A stretch of 64,000 bases of DNA from Corythucha ciliata (Eukaryota; Arthropoda; Insecta; Hemiptera; Tingidae). The stretch covers positions 14,818,001 to 14,882,000 of the forward strand of contig CM075941.1 in the NCBI GenBank assembly GCA_038030265.1, read 5' to 3'. The notes beneath the pieces are model-generated. The model was not told the origin of the DNA. It made no database searches and was given only the letters and a program-made list of their open reading frames with translations. Shown here piece after piece: positions 22,854 to 33,529 of the stretch. The translations under genes were made by a program, and so were the position numbers. Each line of letters starts with the position of its first letter. The first letter of the stretch is position 1.

Positions 22854-23155
22854 TACCTAGCTGATTGGGTTCTCATCGGTTCTGGTGAGCCGGGTACTCC
22901 CCGTCTTGGACTTACCATAATGGGTTGAGAGCCGGGAGCGGGGATCGTAGTGCAGTAGCACCTCCGCTCCCGGCGAGAGCCGGTCCATCGGCTCCGTACT
23001 CGGCTCAATTTCCGGGCTGATGACACCAGGTCTGAGTAGCCCTTGTGGCTGAAGGTCTGAGGTCGAAATGGAGACTGGGACTGGAATCTTCGTAAATGTT
23101 TGTTGGTTGCATAGCCCCCTACATCCAATTTTTTCTTATTTTACCTAGCTGATTG
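22854..23155. repeat. 14-bp target duplications of the GC-rich insert
   Basis: TACCTAGCTGATTG is identical at 22854-22867 and 23142-23155, directly bordering 22868-23141. Confidence 0.9.
22868..23141. mobile_element. 274-bp GC-rich insert, probable retroposed RNA
   Basis: The insert is much GC-richer than the satellite around it and is bordered by a perfect 14-bp target duplication, a size typical of LINE-mediated insertion. The plus-strand right end is T-rich (CCAATTTTTTCTTATTTT). On the minus strand GATTCCAGTCC resembles a Pol III B box (9 of 11 positions), which would make the insert SINE-like, but no clear A box is seen. Internal self-complementarity includes GAGCCGGGAGCGGGG and CCGCTCCCGGCGAGAG. 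A minus-strand open frame of 96 codons runs through it but ends in satellite and is not credible as a gene. The source RNA is not recognised. Confidence 0.65.
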
Positions 23156-23329
23156 CCCAATTCACGAGGTAGAAGAGAACGTTACTTCGCTGCTAAAATT
23201 CGTACTACGTCGCGCTAAAATGGTGAACAATCGATAAATTCCCCAATGGTTTCGAGAAAAAGCGCTAGGTATTTCGTGCCTAAAATTAAGAAAACACCAA
23301 TTATCGGCTTCTAATGGCAAGTTATTCGT

Positions 23330-23480
23330 GGCTCCTGAAGCAACTTCAAGGGAACGGCACCGGGGATTCACCCGGGGGCGGCAAATGTTCAAGGCCGGCA
23401 CTGGGGCCAACTTTGCATCCGAATGTGCCAATGTGCCCATCGTGTAGACGCGTGTACCCGGCACTCTCACTTTCATGAAA
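23330..23480. other. Second GC-rich patch in satellite
   Basis: Contains CACCGGGGATTCACCCGGGG, GGCCGGCACTGGGGCC and CGTGTAGACGCGTGTACCCGG. Probably another insert, but I found no target duplication. Confidence 0.35.
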
Positions 23481-23974
23481 GCTGCGATATTTGTTTAGGA
23501 GCCAAACCTACGTTGTTTGATTTTCAACGGTATTATAAAATTTGGTTAAAAATTCTTTGTATGACGAGATAAATAATATAATGAGATAAGACGAGATAAG
23601 ACCAAGCCCATGAGCGAAAATTGGATTTTGAAGGGACTACTCTACGAAATCGATTTTCCCGGCTACCAAACCCGAGGGTGTGTCTAATGGGAGTGGGGGG
23701 GGGGGGGTGCGTTGAGAGGGAATGAATTGGGTTTTTGTAAATAAGGGCTAGATGAAAAACAAATGTTTTTGAATTTTAGAACAGCTCTCTCAACAAGACA
23801 CGAATGCAACAAAACAATGAAACAGACAAAGAAAAACTTATACTGAGTGTCTACTTGTAGCCAAAAGGCCGCTAACTCGTTTAACACGTTACGCGTCACA
23901 ATTCCAATTCACTATACAGATTGCGGTCGAGTAACGTTATGGTCGTCTTTTTTGCGATCAGTTCTATGCAAAAA

Positions 23975-24175
23975 TCAGCGCTTTTTCCAATTTTTTCCCC
24001 TGATCGGTAATTTTTCTCAATTATATCGATGCTAATTAGCGCTTTCGCTCAATGTAAACCGCAAAAAACGCATTTTATCAATTTCATTCTTGAGTTAGAA
24101 TTTGTTCTAAATTTTAGTAGTGAATTAACGCTTTTCTCGATTTTTTTCGTGAACTAGCGTTTTTTGTTGTTTTTT
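23975..24175 (+). repeat. 30-bp satellite, forward orientation
   Basis: Units such as GCTAATTAGCGCTTTCGCTC and AATTAACGCTTTTCTCGATT. Confidence 0.7.
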
Positions 24176-27100
24176 AAAATTTCAATTGGGAACTTTTGGA
24201 ATCCGTCAACTTTCGGTTCACAAAGATTCGGACTGCTCCCCGCCCTTCCGACCCGGACTTCGGTCGCCTTCTTGCAGGTTTTTATACTGCCTCCATCTCC
24301 CGCCAACCGACTGGTAAGGGGGGGGGGGAACACTCGATTTGGTCGCTCTTGATGTGAGGAGCCGCATGGAAATCTACGAATTAAGACAAAGAATGGCATT
24401 TCTTGGACTTCATTCAGCTTTTTATGGACCAAATTGTAGGCTTCAACGCTAAAACCGGAATTAGAGCGATTATCAAGATTGCTAGGCTATATAAAAGTGT
24501 GTTTCTAAGACTGGCCGTCCTTCACCAGTTCACCTTTTTTCAAATACGCTGATTAACATGCGCGCTAAATATCTTTGAAATTGTAAGTTTCAGGTCTAAT
24601 ATCCCGCAAATTACAAGGGTTTGGTCAACCGTGCCCCAGCCGTGAACCCAGCCAGCCGCGACAGCACCAAAGGCCTAACAAATATACCCTTGAAATTACA
24701 CCAGTCGAAATCAGAAAAGCTGCGGGATGGCCTGTTTCAGTTCTATGATTATCGGTTAAATGCCAGTTTTTGGTCTTCATTTCCGAATGATTTCGGTTTT
24801 CGAGGATCTTTCTCGCTTCCGCCCAAGCCAATGCAGACAGCCCTCAAATCCTGAGAAATAGACGCCAAATTATAACATTTTGAAGGGTAAAATTATCAAA
24901 ATTGGAAGCTACTTTACGTTCAAAATAGAGAAAAACGCTAAACAGAGATTTGTGGTACCTAAATATATTTAAAACAACTAAAAACGTGGCCCACTGGGAA
25001 AAATTGACGGGTTCTCAGAGAATTTTCGCTCAATACACGGTAGTGGAGATTTGGAGCCAGCAGAGGAGGACCGTACCGTATTTCAATTGCGGAAATTCGG
25101 TAGTAAGGGGTTTGCCGTAATAATCAGACCTCCGGTGTCAGATTGACGAATTCTTTAGACGTCACAGGTTCATTTGGTGAAAGTCAGTAGTTTTGCGGCA
25201 CTCCTGTTTCCACCATGCAGTCCATGTCCAGTCCATATGAGATTAGGTCTTTTAAAGGGCAATGTCGAGGGTGTGGCGCAACCATAATAAGTCAATTTCG
25301 TGACGTTCTCTCTTTTCAAATGCCAATTTCGCGAGGTTTCCCTTATTCAAAAATCAAATTTTTCTGTTGATTTTATTCCAAACCGGGGGCCCCCCGTGCT
25401 TCGGGACTTTTGAACTGGCCCTAGTAGCCACGAAAGATATGAAGTCCACCATTGTATCAAACTTTTAAGCGTTAATCACAGTTCAGAACTGAAAAAGGCA
25501 ACAATGCTTCTCAAGAAGCTCTTGATGCTGGCTTTCATAAAAAAACAACACCAAAAACTCCCCCGCTAAAGTCGTCATTCTCACACACAGAACTCTCTCA
25601 TCTCTATTCCATAAGATAAAAAGCGTCTCCTCTATGATATGACCTTTGCTATTTTCCCAGGAGACTTCTTCTTCCTCATGATAACCCCCCTCCCCCTCGA
25701 CAGTAACATAAACGTCCACCATTTCAGACAAAGTATCATTCTTTTAAGAAAGACATCACGACCCATATAATACGAGAGCCTCCCAAGCTTTGGTGCGGTG
25801 ATATGGCAGGGGGTGGAGAGGGGGCATGTTTCCAACATTCAGAGAAATCTTGATAAACACGGACAATTTCTTTGCTTTTTTAAACGGTAGACATATTTCA
25901 CTTGAAGAGAGTCATTAAAAGGGTGCACGTAAGATGATAATCTTATGTTTTATTGGTTTTAATTATAAAAAATCATATAAAAGACGCTTTAAAACCCTAA
26001 TTTTTTGTTAGAAATTACTTTGAACAAACCTCGTAGGACTTGCGGGTGGGGGAGGAGGGCTGGTTGTTCAACATTCTTCCCATCGAGGGGTGTACCTATG
26101 GTTATCGGAAACCGAATGCCTGAAATCTACACTCGTTGTCACTTTCCGAATAACTTGCAAGCTTTTCCAATTACCGAAGATCCTGCACTGGTACCGGGTT
26201 GGTTGGTTGGTTGGGGGGGGGGGGGTGAATCTCGCGTAGCCGAGAAGAATCATTGCCGCGGATTAAATAGATAAGGATTATAAAGCTTTGGAGTTGTTCA
26301 CTAGAACGATCCTTTAAATAATCTCTCCGGAGAGAGGCGTATAGGTGAAGCTTGGTAAGCCGTGTAAAAAAGGATACTCGTATTCATGTGAAGGTATAAA
26401 AGATAAAAGGACGTCCTTCGAATTGGAGCTTCTCATTTAGATTGTCGATTTTCAAGCTTCAATAGCTCCAAGAGGAACAAATCCCTCGATAGTTCGAAGT
26501 TCGCTCATTCGATTTGTGAAACGAATAACAAAAAACAAAAACAAAATAGTTTCATCGCCCCAGACAGAAAGGGGCAGATGTACAGAAGGCGTGACACTAC
26601 TAACTTGGGGAAAAAAAAGAGAAGAAAGAAGACACGTAAGAAAGAAGAGCTCTGAAGAAGAAACTTCGCGTCTGTCAACAGAGTTACTGTTAAGTCAGTT
26701 TGATAAATTACATTCTCGCCCCTATATATCTCCCCCCCCCCCACAACCCCACCATCACATTGGCTCTCGTGTCGCTTCTCTTCATTGTCGTTTTCGTTGT
26801 TAATGTTCACCCCATTGAGGGGAGCCCACATTCTTTATCAAAAGAATCCAAATGAAAAATATATATCCTTCGGTTGGTACTACCTTTTGGCTCCTCACAA
26901 AAACGCTCCATGGGGGCGGGGGGGCTCACCACCTCACACTTCCGCACCCTTGGGGTCATCTTCCCCCGTTTCTTCATAAAAACGTGTGGCTAGGCGAAAA
27001 AAAAAAGGGAGGACGGGCAAACCACATTCGAACCACAATTTTTTTTTGTTTATGAACAAAGAATTTGTTTAGCACCTCAACCTTGTCGTTAGAAAATTAT

Positions 27101-27930
27101 TTTTTAAAAACTCCCCAAGTTTAACGCACTTGTTATATGCGCAAAAATCGCAAAGAAGCGACCGTGAAACCAAAACTTGTGGGGGAGGAGGGAGTGAACG
27201 TTTTTACGGCTCTTCGCCGCCTTTTATTACAGACAGATTTATGAAGATTGCTCCCTTACCCACAGGGGGTCTCCCCCCACCGACTGATGATGAAAAGGAG
27301 GGCATTGTTTAAAGTAACCCAGCCATCCACCCCGGGTCATCGCGTGAAGTGAAAAAAAAAAAAAGGAAGAACGAAAGGCTTAACATGGCCACTAAAGTTT
27401 TAGTGTGTGGGTAAAAGGACAAGTTATATTTCATAAGAGGAGGGACCTATTGAACGCACCGCTTAATTAAAACGCTTGTTTCAATATTTTTTTTCTCTCT
27501 CTCACTCTCTCTTTCTCTCTCTCTCTTCTCTTATAAGCAAAGTCTCGTTCGAGTTGTAATAAAATGAGAAAACCGGGCCTTATTATCGTATATCAAAGCT
27601 AATTGAGTTTCCCATTATTTTTTTTTCTAATTTAGGCGTTGGTACGAGGGGGCCCCGTTAATCGTACATTACCACGCAACACCTTTAAAAATTGTTCGAT
27701 CTAACCGCGTGTGATTTAGTGTTTTTCTCCCAATAAGGCTGGGTTCCTTGATTCGTATTATGTACCGTTACGTAAATTTTAAGGAATTGTAGCCAAAGCG
27801 TACCTACAGGTCCGGTGGGAAGTAGGAAAATCAGTGTCTCAATGATTGGCTGCCACTCCTTTTTTACCACGATGGACGTATACACCTATTGACAAGACCC
27901 CCCTCCCCACCTCGAAACAGCAATTTACTG
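24176..27930. other. Mostly homopolymer-rich, no gene recognised
   Basis: 24560-24620 holds two monomers of the TGAAATTGTAAGTTTCAGG type. 25480-27930 has the homopolymer-rich texture with long C, G, A and T runs, including G runs at about 26210-26225 and C runs at 26731-26740. No open frame shows a recognisable domain. Confidence 0.4.
27488..27533. repeat. (CT)n-rich pyrimidine tract
   Basis: TTTTTTTTCTCTCTCTCACT followed by CTCTCTTTCTCTCTC. Imperfect CT microsatellite. Confidence 0.8.
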
Positions 27931-27944
27931 ATGGTCACCTGGCT

Positions 27945-28003
27945 TGCCTCTTGTTGCGGGGTTGAACCCCCCAGAAACTACCCCGTAAATCCACCACTGT
28001 CTC
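27945..28003 (-). repeat. CAGTGGTGGATTTACG transposon end (reverse)
   Basis: In reverse complement the piece reads CAGTGGTGGATTTACGGGG and then GGGGGGTTCAACCCCGC. It matches the ends at 33112-33136 and 45298-45353. No left-hand partner found. Confidence 0.5.
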
Positions 28004-28317
28004 TAATTGACTCGAGCTAAGAAAAACCAAAAAAACTCCCGAACAAAACGTCACCAAAAGAAAAGAAAAAAGGCAGGATCGGTCAATAAAATTTATCTCT
28101 AATTGTTGCAATTTCACGGCTATTCGCCAGGGTATACGAGCGCAGTCGAGGCCGGCTAGCCGACCTATTAAAAAAATAGGCCCTGATACTTGCAATTTCG
28201 CTGAAATATAGATCCTTAAAATTTCAATTTCACGAATATTGTGCCTAGCAACATTCAATTTTCCACATATTTGCGTCAAAAATGTTGCAATTTGTTTTTG
28301 GGTAAGGGGCGTATAGG

Positions 28318-29780
28318 TACGGTGACCTGAGGTCCTTCTTCTGGAAGGACGGTACTTCTTTTCAGCTCATGGTCCTGTGGTTGTTTATCTCGAAAGGACC
28401 CTAAAAGGTACTTTTTTCAAAACAGGTACTTCCTGGGAGGCTGAAGATCCTCGTGAAGAAAGTGGATTGCCCCAATTGGGAGCCCACCGTACGAAAATCC
28501 GGGTCATTTGATCGTGTCTGGGTCTGGCACTGCACAGGACGTTTTGGTTTATTATTCATTCTGAACAATACACCTATGTTTTCGGTCAGGAAAAAATTTT
28601 TACAACCCACCCTCAAACCTTTTCTGTGTTTTAACATGTCTAGACTTTCTGGAATGCCCGTCCGCCGTACGCCGTCCGGGTCATATCTTGTCCTAAGATT
28701 GCTCGAAAAAACTCGTTCTTTCACTCATAAAATCAATTTTGACCTAGTTGGTCCTATCTGATCAGTTTAATCAACTAACTCCCTGGGTTTTTATAGGCCA
28801 AAAACGGGTCCAAAATGGGAATTTTCCAAGGTTTCGGGCTCGTAGGGAAAGGTGCGAGGGCGTCGATTTTCATGTCATTTCCTAATCTGGCCACACTCAT
28901 GAATAAAACCCATGTGTAAAACTTGCAGCGTTTTTATGATCCAGGAGATGGCATTTCTGAGATCGCCTGAAATTTCTGTGGAATAGGGGCCCACACCACA
29001 GCTATAGCTGCAGGCGAACACCTATTTGAGCCTCTCCTACACCGTTTTGGACCCTCCGGCAGCCAATTTCCTGTTTCGGCTCTTTCGAACCCCAATTTTT
29101 GTTTTTGCTTCTCCAAATGCCAATTTCGTGTTTTGGCTCTTTCAAATGCCAATTTTGTATTTTGGCTCCTTCAAATGCCTATTCTGTGTTTTTGATTCTA
29201 CAAATGCAAATTTCTTGTTATGTCTCCTTCAAAAGCCAATTTGTGTTTTGGCTTCTTCAAAAGCCAATTTAGAGTTTTTGAAACCTTCAAAAGCCAACTT
29301 CGTGTTTCGGCTCCATCAAATGCCAGTTGTGAGTTGTGACTCCTTCAAAAACCAATTGCGTGTTTTGGATCGGGAGGCAATTTCATTTTTCGGCTCTTTC
29401 GAAATGAATTTTTTGTTTTGGCTCCTCCAAATGCCAAACCGAATTTTTTGTTTTGGCTCCTTAAAAAGCCAAATTCGTGTTTTGCCTCTTTCAAACCTTT
29501 TTTCACCTTTTTTCAAACCTTTTTGTGATTTGGCTCATTCAAAAGCTAATTTTGTGTTTTGTCAATTTGGGCAAATGACAATTTTGGTCATGTCCTAATT
29601 AGAATAAGAGACAGACTAGCGGAGCTAGGATCAGCGGCCTGGGCAGTGGGTAGAATCAGTGGCCTCTCCGTCCTTTCTCCTCCATCAATCCCAACCACCC
29701 CTCCCCTATAATATGTCTTCTTCCCGATTATTTATAACATTCGGGTCCTTCTTTCTTCTGGGAAAAATCTGGTCACCCTA
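28318..29780. mobile_element. Non-autonomous hAT-like element, 1463 bp, carrying a tandem array
   Basis: The ends are short inverted repeats: TACGGTGACC at the left, and GGTCACCCTA at the right (reverse complement TAGGGTGACC), a 9 of 10 match. The perfect 8-bp duplication CGTATAGG lies immediately outside both. An 8-bp duplication and a TAG-G terminus fit the hAT superfamily. Subterminal GGTCCTTCTTCTGG (left) and GGGTCCTTCTTTCTTCTGGG (right) are related. There is no transposase. The interior consists of a unique-looking part (28330-29030) and a 29-bp tandem array (29040-29580), so the element depended on another transposase to move. The superfamily call is inference from terminus and duplication size. 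Confidence 0.7.
29040..29580 (+). repeat. 29-bp tandem array, each monomer self-complementary
   Basis: About eighteen copies of TTTTGGCTCCTTCAAAAG + CCAATTTCGTG (29 bp). Within each copy TTGGCT and AGCCAA can pair across CCTTCAAA, so every monomer encodes a small hairpin. Better copies lie at 29100-29300. The plus strand stays open for 190 codons (29026-29598) only because 29-bp units drift through frame without stops; this is not evidence for a gene. Confidence 0.85.
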
Positions 29781-29904
29781 CGTATAGGCCTCGTCAGCCT
29801 ACGACGTGGTTGGTTAAGACCGCTATTTCACGGATTTTTAACACCGAAACTTGCGCTTTTTTTTTAAAAACAATCGAGGTTTGAAGGTTCAAAACTGTCA
29901 ATTC

Positions 29905-30560
29905 GGTGTTTATTCAGTCGGGAAACTTGTAATTTCGTTCAAATTAGTGCCCGGAATCGCTAAAATTAAGACTCGAACATTTACAACACCCGTGAATTGC
30001 AGCCAGGACCGGTTTGGCCGGGGTTCACGTCTAAAAGAACCTGAAACTTGCAGTTTCACTGAAATTAGGGCGTGAAACATGCAAAATCGGGAATATTCAG
30101 CCAGGAAAATTCCAATTTCGCGGATATTTATATTCAAAATGTTGCAATCAAAATACGGCTATCCGTCAGAAGACTATGGCCATCATTGATGCGGCTGGCT
30201 AGCCCTGGGATTACTGCGCTGAAATTTTTAGTATATGAAAAACATGTAGACGCGAAACTTATAAATTCACAGACAATTAGCTAAGAATGATGTAATTTTT
30301 CAGCTATTCCTCTCCAATTTACTGGCGAATTTAGGTAAATTTGAAAAGTTTGTCATCAATTTTAGCTATGAATTAGCGCCTTTTCTCAATTTTATCGAAG
30401 AATTAGCGATTTTCAAAATTTTGTCTGCATCTTGGTGGTTTTTCACATTATAGCGTTGATTTAGCGGTTTTTCTTAATTTTAGCCGCGGATTCGATCCAA
30501 GAATCGAACATTTATTATTAGCGCTTTCCACAATGCTTGTTTGGCTCCAACAAATCAAAT
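29905..30560. repeat. Array of CAATTTCGCGGATATT monomers, then 30-bp satellite
   Basis: 29905-30140: GAAACTTG-AATTTCG units. 30310-30500: forward satellite units such as GAATTAGCGCCTTTTCTCAA and TTAGCGGTTTTTCTTAATTT. Confidence 0.65.
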
Positions 30561-31009
30561 TTCACATGTTTCACTCTTTCAAATGGATCTTGATGGGCTT
30601 TTCTGATGGAGTCGAGAAAAATCATCCCAACCACAATAGCCAATGAACCAACGACAATAAGGCACAACGTGCCCTTTTGGGTGGCGCCAACGACTGGGTC
30701 TGGGGCTGGTATAAATGGACCTCAAAATCGCCCAATCAGGTTCTGGGTTTGGCAAAAATGGCCAATATTTAAAATTGATTTTAAAAAACCGCGCATTGCA
30801 ATAAAGAATCTGAAAATTGAATTTTCTTGAATATTCAGCCAGGAAACTTCTAATTTTGCGGATATTTGGCTCCAAATATCGCGACTAAGTAACTTAACTA
30901 AATGATGAAAATGGACCTGAAAATCGTCACTCGCGGGCAGCGGGTTATGCAAAAATGACTAACGACCAAACTTGCAGCTAGTTGCAATTTCAAACTTTGA
31001 GCGCTGTCG

Positions 31010-31600
31010 AGGGCGCTATACCCCGTGTGGATACGGAGGGAAGGGCCGAGCCTGACAGGGGCCCAGATTGCCCGCCATCGAGGGGCAAGCCCGCAGCCGG
31101 ACGTAGTTGCGGGCAAACTTGAAAAATTGGTCGCTCTTTTTAGGGCTACGGCGGGAAATACTTGGGGGTGGATTTCCGCTGCCGGGTACGCTACGTGGTG
31201 TCGGTCTTTATTTCGATCCTTTTGTATGGGGTGACCTGGTGGTGGCACTGCCCCTCCAAGGCGTAGAGGGCGAGAGTCTTCAGCCTGCAGCGGCAGGCCT
31301 TGATCCGGGTAGTCATGGCGTACAGCACTGTCAGCTCGGACGCTCTGCTCATTGAAGGGTAGGGGTAAGTCGGGTCGGAGGCGTTTCACCACTCTCCCGG
31401 TTTTGGAGAACGTCCACCTCCGCGTGGTCTCTCTCGGGCACGGCTGGCTGGCCACCAGTCGTGGTTAACGGAAGGGGACTAGGGGGAGCGACCCGCCTCT
31501 TGCTGTGGTAGGCGGGCCACGGATGGGACGGTATGCCGGTTAAAGGTCGGCGTCGGCCTTGGCACCGGTCATTCGAAGGCATCACAGCAAGACCCCGTGT
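31010..31600 (+). pseudogene. LINE reverse transcriptase thumb/C-terminal fragment
   Basis: A GC-rich island in AT-rich satellite. In the plus strand one frame gives LEKLVALFRATAG (about 31116-31154) and the next, after a frameshift near 31185, gives VVSVFISILLYGVTWWWHCP, an internal stop, and then RVFSLQRQALIRVVMAYSTV (about 31274-31333) and SSDALLI. This is the region after the YADD motif in LOA/R1-type elements, where SILLYG…W and LQRQALIRV…AYRTVS are standard landmarks. Codon style and GC content match the 3'-truncated element at 15600-18590, so it may derive from the same family's 3' half. The minus-strand open frame of 185 codons over it is a shadow. Confidence 0.65.
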
Positions 31601-31649
31601 GGTTCAACCAGGTTTGGCTCAATTAGTTGATTTCGAGCGTTTTCTAGCG

Positions 31650-33110
31650 TGCTAATTGTGTTGAGCTGCCAGCTGATTCGCTGATAAAATTAAATTAAGG
31701 CGTTAATTCGTGGATAAAATTGATAGCGCTCAATCACTGTTATAAAATAGAGAAGAAAAAAAAGCTGATTCGCAGATCAATTTAAGAAAAATCCGCTAAT
31801 TCGAGGCAAAAATTCAGGAAAGGTGGTACTTAGCGGCTAAAACAGAGGAAAAAAGCGGATACATGCGATAAAACCCTCTAATTTGCGGCTAAAATATATA
31901 AAATCCCCTAATTCGCGGCTCAAACTTGGAAAACCCACGCGCGATGATTCCTGGCTGAAATCCGCCCATCCTCAACTAAAATAAATTCGCTAATTCGCGG
32001 GTATAGTTCCGGAAACGCGGTAATGGGTAAAATGTGCGACTAAAATAGAGGAAAAGTTCTAATCTACACGACTAAGAAGTGTGAACAAAAATGAATTCAC
32101 GGCTAAAATGGGGAAAAAGCACGAATGTGCTGCAAATATTGAGAAAAAATGCTAATTCATGGATATACACTTAATAAAACCTGCTAATTCACGGTTAAAA
32201 CAGACGAAATCCCCTAATTCGTGGCTAAAACTTGGTAAACCAGCGCTCGGTGATTCCTGGCTAAAATCCGCTCATCGCTACAGTTTGTCAAGCCGCGCTC
32301 ATTCGCAGCTAAAATGAAGAAAAACAATAAATCTCGGATAGTTTGAGAAAATTGTGTTAATTCGGCAAAAATCGAGGGAACGTGGTAGGTAATTCCACAA
32401 GGAGTTGGTGGGTTGAAAAGGGGGGGGGGCGGAGTCCACAGGAGGAGTTGAGAAATACCACTTATTCGCTGCTAAAATGGGGAAAAAATGCTGATTCGCA
32501 GATAAATTTGAGGAAATCCGCTTATTCGCGGGTAAAATTCCGGAAACGAGGTTATGTTATGAAGAAAAACTCTTATTACGGCTAAAATGGAGAAAAATCA
32601 CAAATTGCTGCTAAAAATTGATGAAACAGTGCTAATTCGAGGACACATTTGATGAAACCTGCTAATTCCCGGCTAAAGCAGTTAAATTCCCCTAATTCAC
32701 TGCTGAAACTTGGAAAACCCGCGCACGATGATACCTAGCTAAAATCCTCTCGTCCTCATCTAAAATTCAGAAAATGTGTTAATCGCGACTGTGCAGTTGT
32801 CAAAACGCGCTAATATTCGCAGCTAAAATGAAGAAAAACTATAAATCGTTATAGAATATCCGCTATTCGGTTGAAATCGAGGATAAGTGCGGTAATTCGT
32901 GGCTAAACTTAGGAAAGAATTCGCGTCGACAATAGGGGAATAGCACTCAATCGCTGCTAAAACGGAAAAAAATGCTGATTCGCAGATGAGTTTGAGAAAA
33001 TCCGCTTATTCGCGGGTAAAATTCCGGAAACGCGAGGTAATGCGCGTCTAAAATAGAGAAATGCTTATCCACAAAACTAAGAAGTTTAGAAAAAAGCGAA
33101 TTCACGCCCC
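31650..33110 (-). repeat. 30-bp satellite with about 0.5-kb higher-order period
   Basis: The monomer is GCTAATTCGCGG + CTAAAATTGAGAAAA. Variant monomers recur in fixed order. CCCCTAATTC with GCTCAAACTTGGAAAAC starts near 31903, 32211 and 32691. TGATTCGCAGAT occurs at 31764, 32489 and 32972. CGCGGGTAAAATTCCGGAAA or its variant occurs near 31996, 32527 and 33012. CAGCTAAAATGAAGAAAAAC occurs at 32307 and 32820. Spacings cluster at about 480-530 bp, with one shorter step of about 308. This is higher-order organisation, not a homogeneous array. Confidence 0.85.
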
Positions 33111-33136
33111 CCCCCCCATTTATCCGCCACTGATTA
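33108..33136 (-). repeat. CAGTGGCGGATAAA transposon end (reverse)
   Basis: In reverse complement CAGTGGCGGATAAATGGGG, with a long G run. Same family as 45298-45353 and 27945-28003. Confidence 0.5.
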
Positions 33137-33169
33137 GAGATAAATTTTTTTGAGTTCCTATTCGGGTCC

Positions 33170-33520
33170 TAGCATGAGCATAAGTGCATGTTTCCAGGCT
33201 AAATATCGGAGAAATTGAAAGCTTCGGGTGTTAATTTATGCAAAAATGCAAATTAAGGGTCTTACGTTTTATTTTTTTTAGCAAAATTGCAGGATTTGGG
33301 GCCTTTTTTGTGTAGGGGCTTATCCTGGCAGCGGTGGCGGAAATTAGAAGTTCCATGGTCGAATATCCGCGGCAAAGCTACTTTCGGGTCTTAGTTCCTG
33401 TGAAAATGCAAATTTCAGGGCCTAATTTCAGCAAAATAGGAAGTTTCTGTTCTAAATGTCAGCGAAATTACAAAAATTCACGAGGTCCAAACCTAGGAAA
33501 TTTTGTTTTTTGTCTGTGCT
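33170..33520. repeat. Array of GCAAAATTGCAAGTTTC-type monomers
   Basis: About ten loose 30-bp units with AGGCTAAATATCGGAGAAAT, AAATGCAAATTTCAGGG and GCGAAATTACAA. No gene. Confidence 0.5.
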
Positions 33521-33529
33521 AGTGGGTTT

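Larger units (their letters stand above)
22510..23300 (-). repeat. 30-bp satellite, reverse orientation, with insertion
   Basis: Degenerate GCTAATTCGCGGCTAAAAT monomers on both sides of the GC-rich insert at 22868-23141. The array resumes exactly across the insert's duplicated target. Confidence 0.75.
28310..29788. repeat. 8-bp target duplications of the array-bearing element
   Basis: CGTATAGG is exact at 28310-28317 and 29781-29788, directly outside TACGGTGACC and GGTCACCCTA. Confidence 0.8.

Noticed and set aside
22838..23128. 96-codon minus-strand frame in the GC-rich insert
   Set aside because: Ends run into satellite and the insert has retroposon hallmarks; long frames are expected in GC-rich DNA.
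29040..29580. CRISPR-like array
   Set aside because: Monomers are directly tandem with no unique spacers, and the context is eukaryotic.
29026..29598. 190-codon plus-strand frame
   Set aside because: It is the 29-bp tandem array read through; the repeats explain the open frame.
30898..31455. 185-codon minus-strand frame in GC-rich sequence
   Set aside because: Shadow of the plus-strand LINE thumb fragment, which has recognisable motifs.
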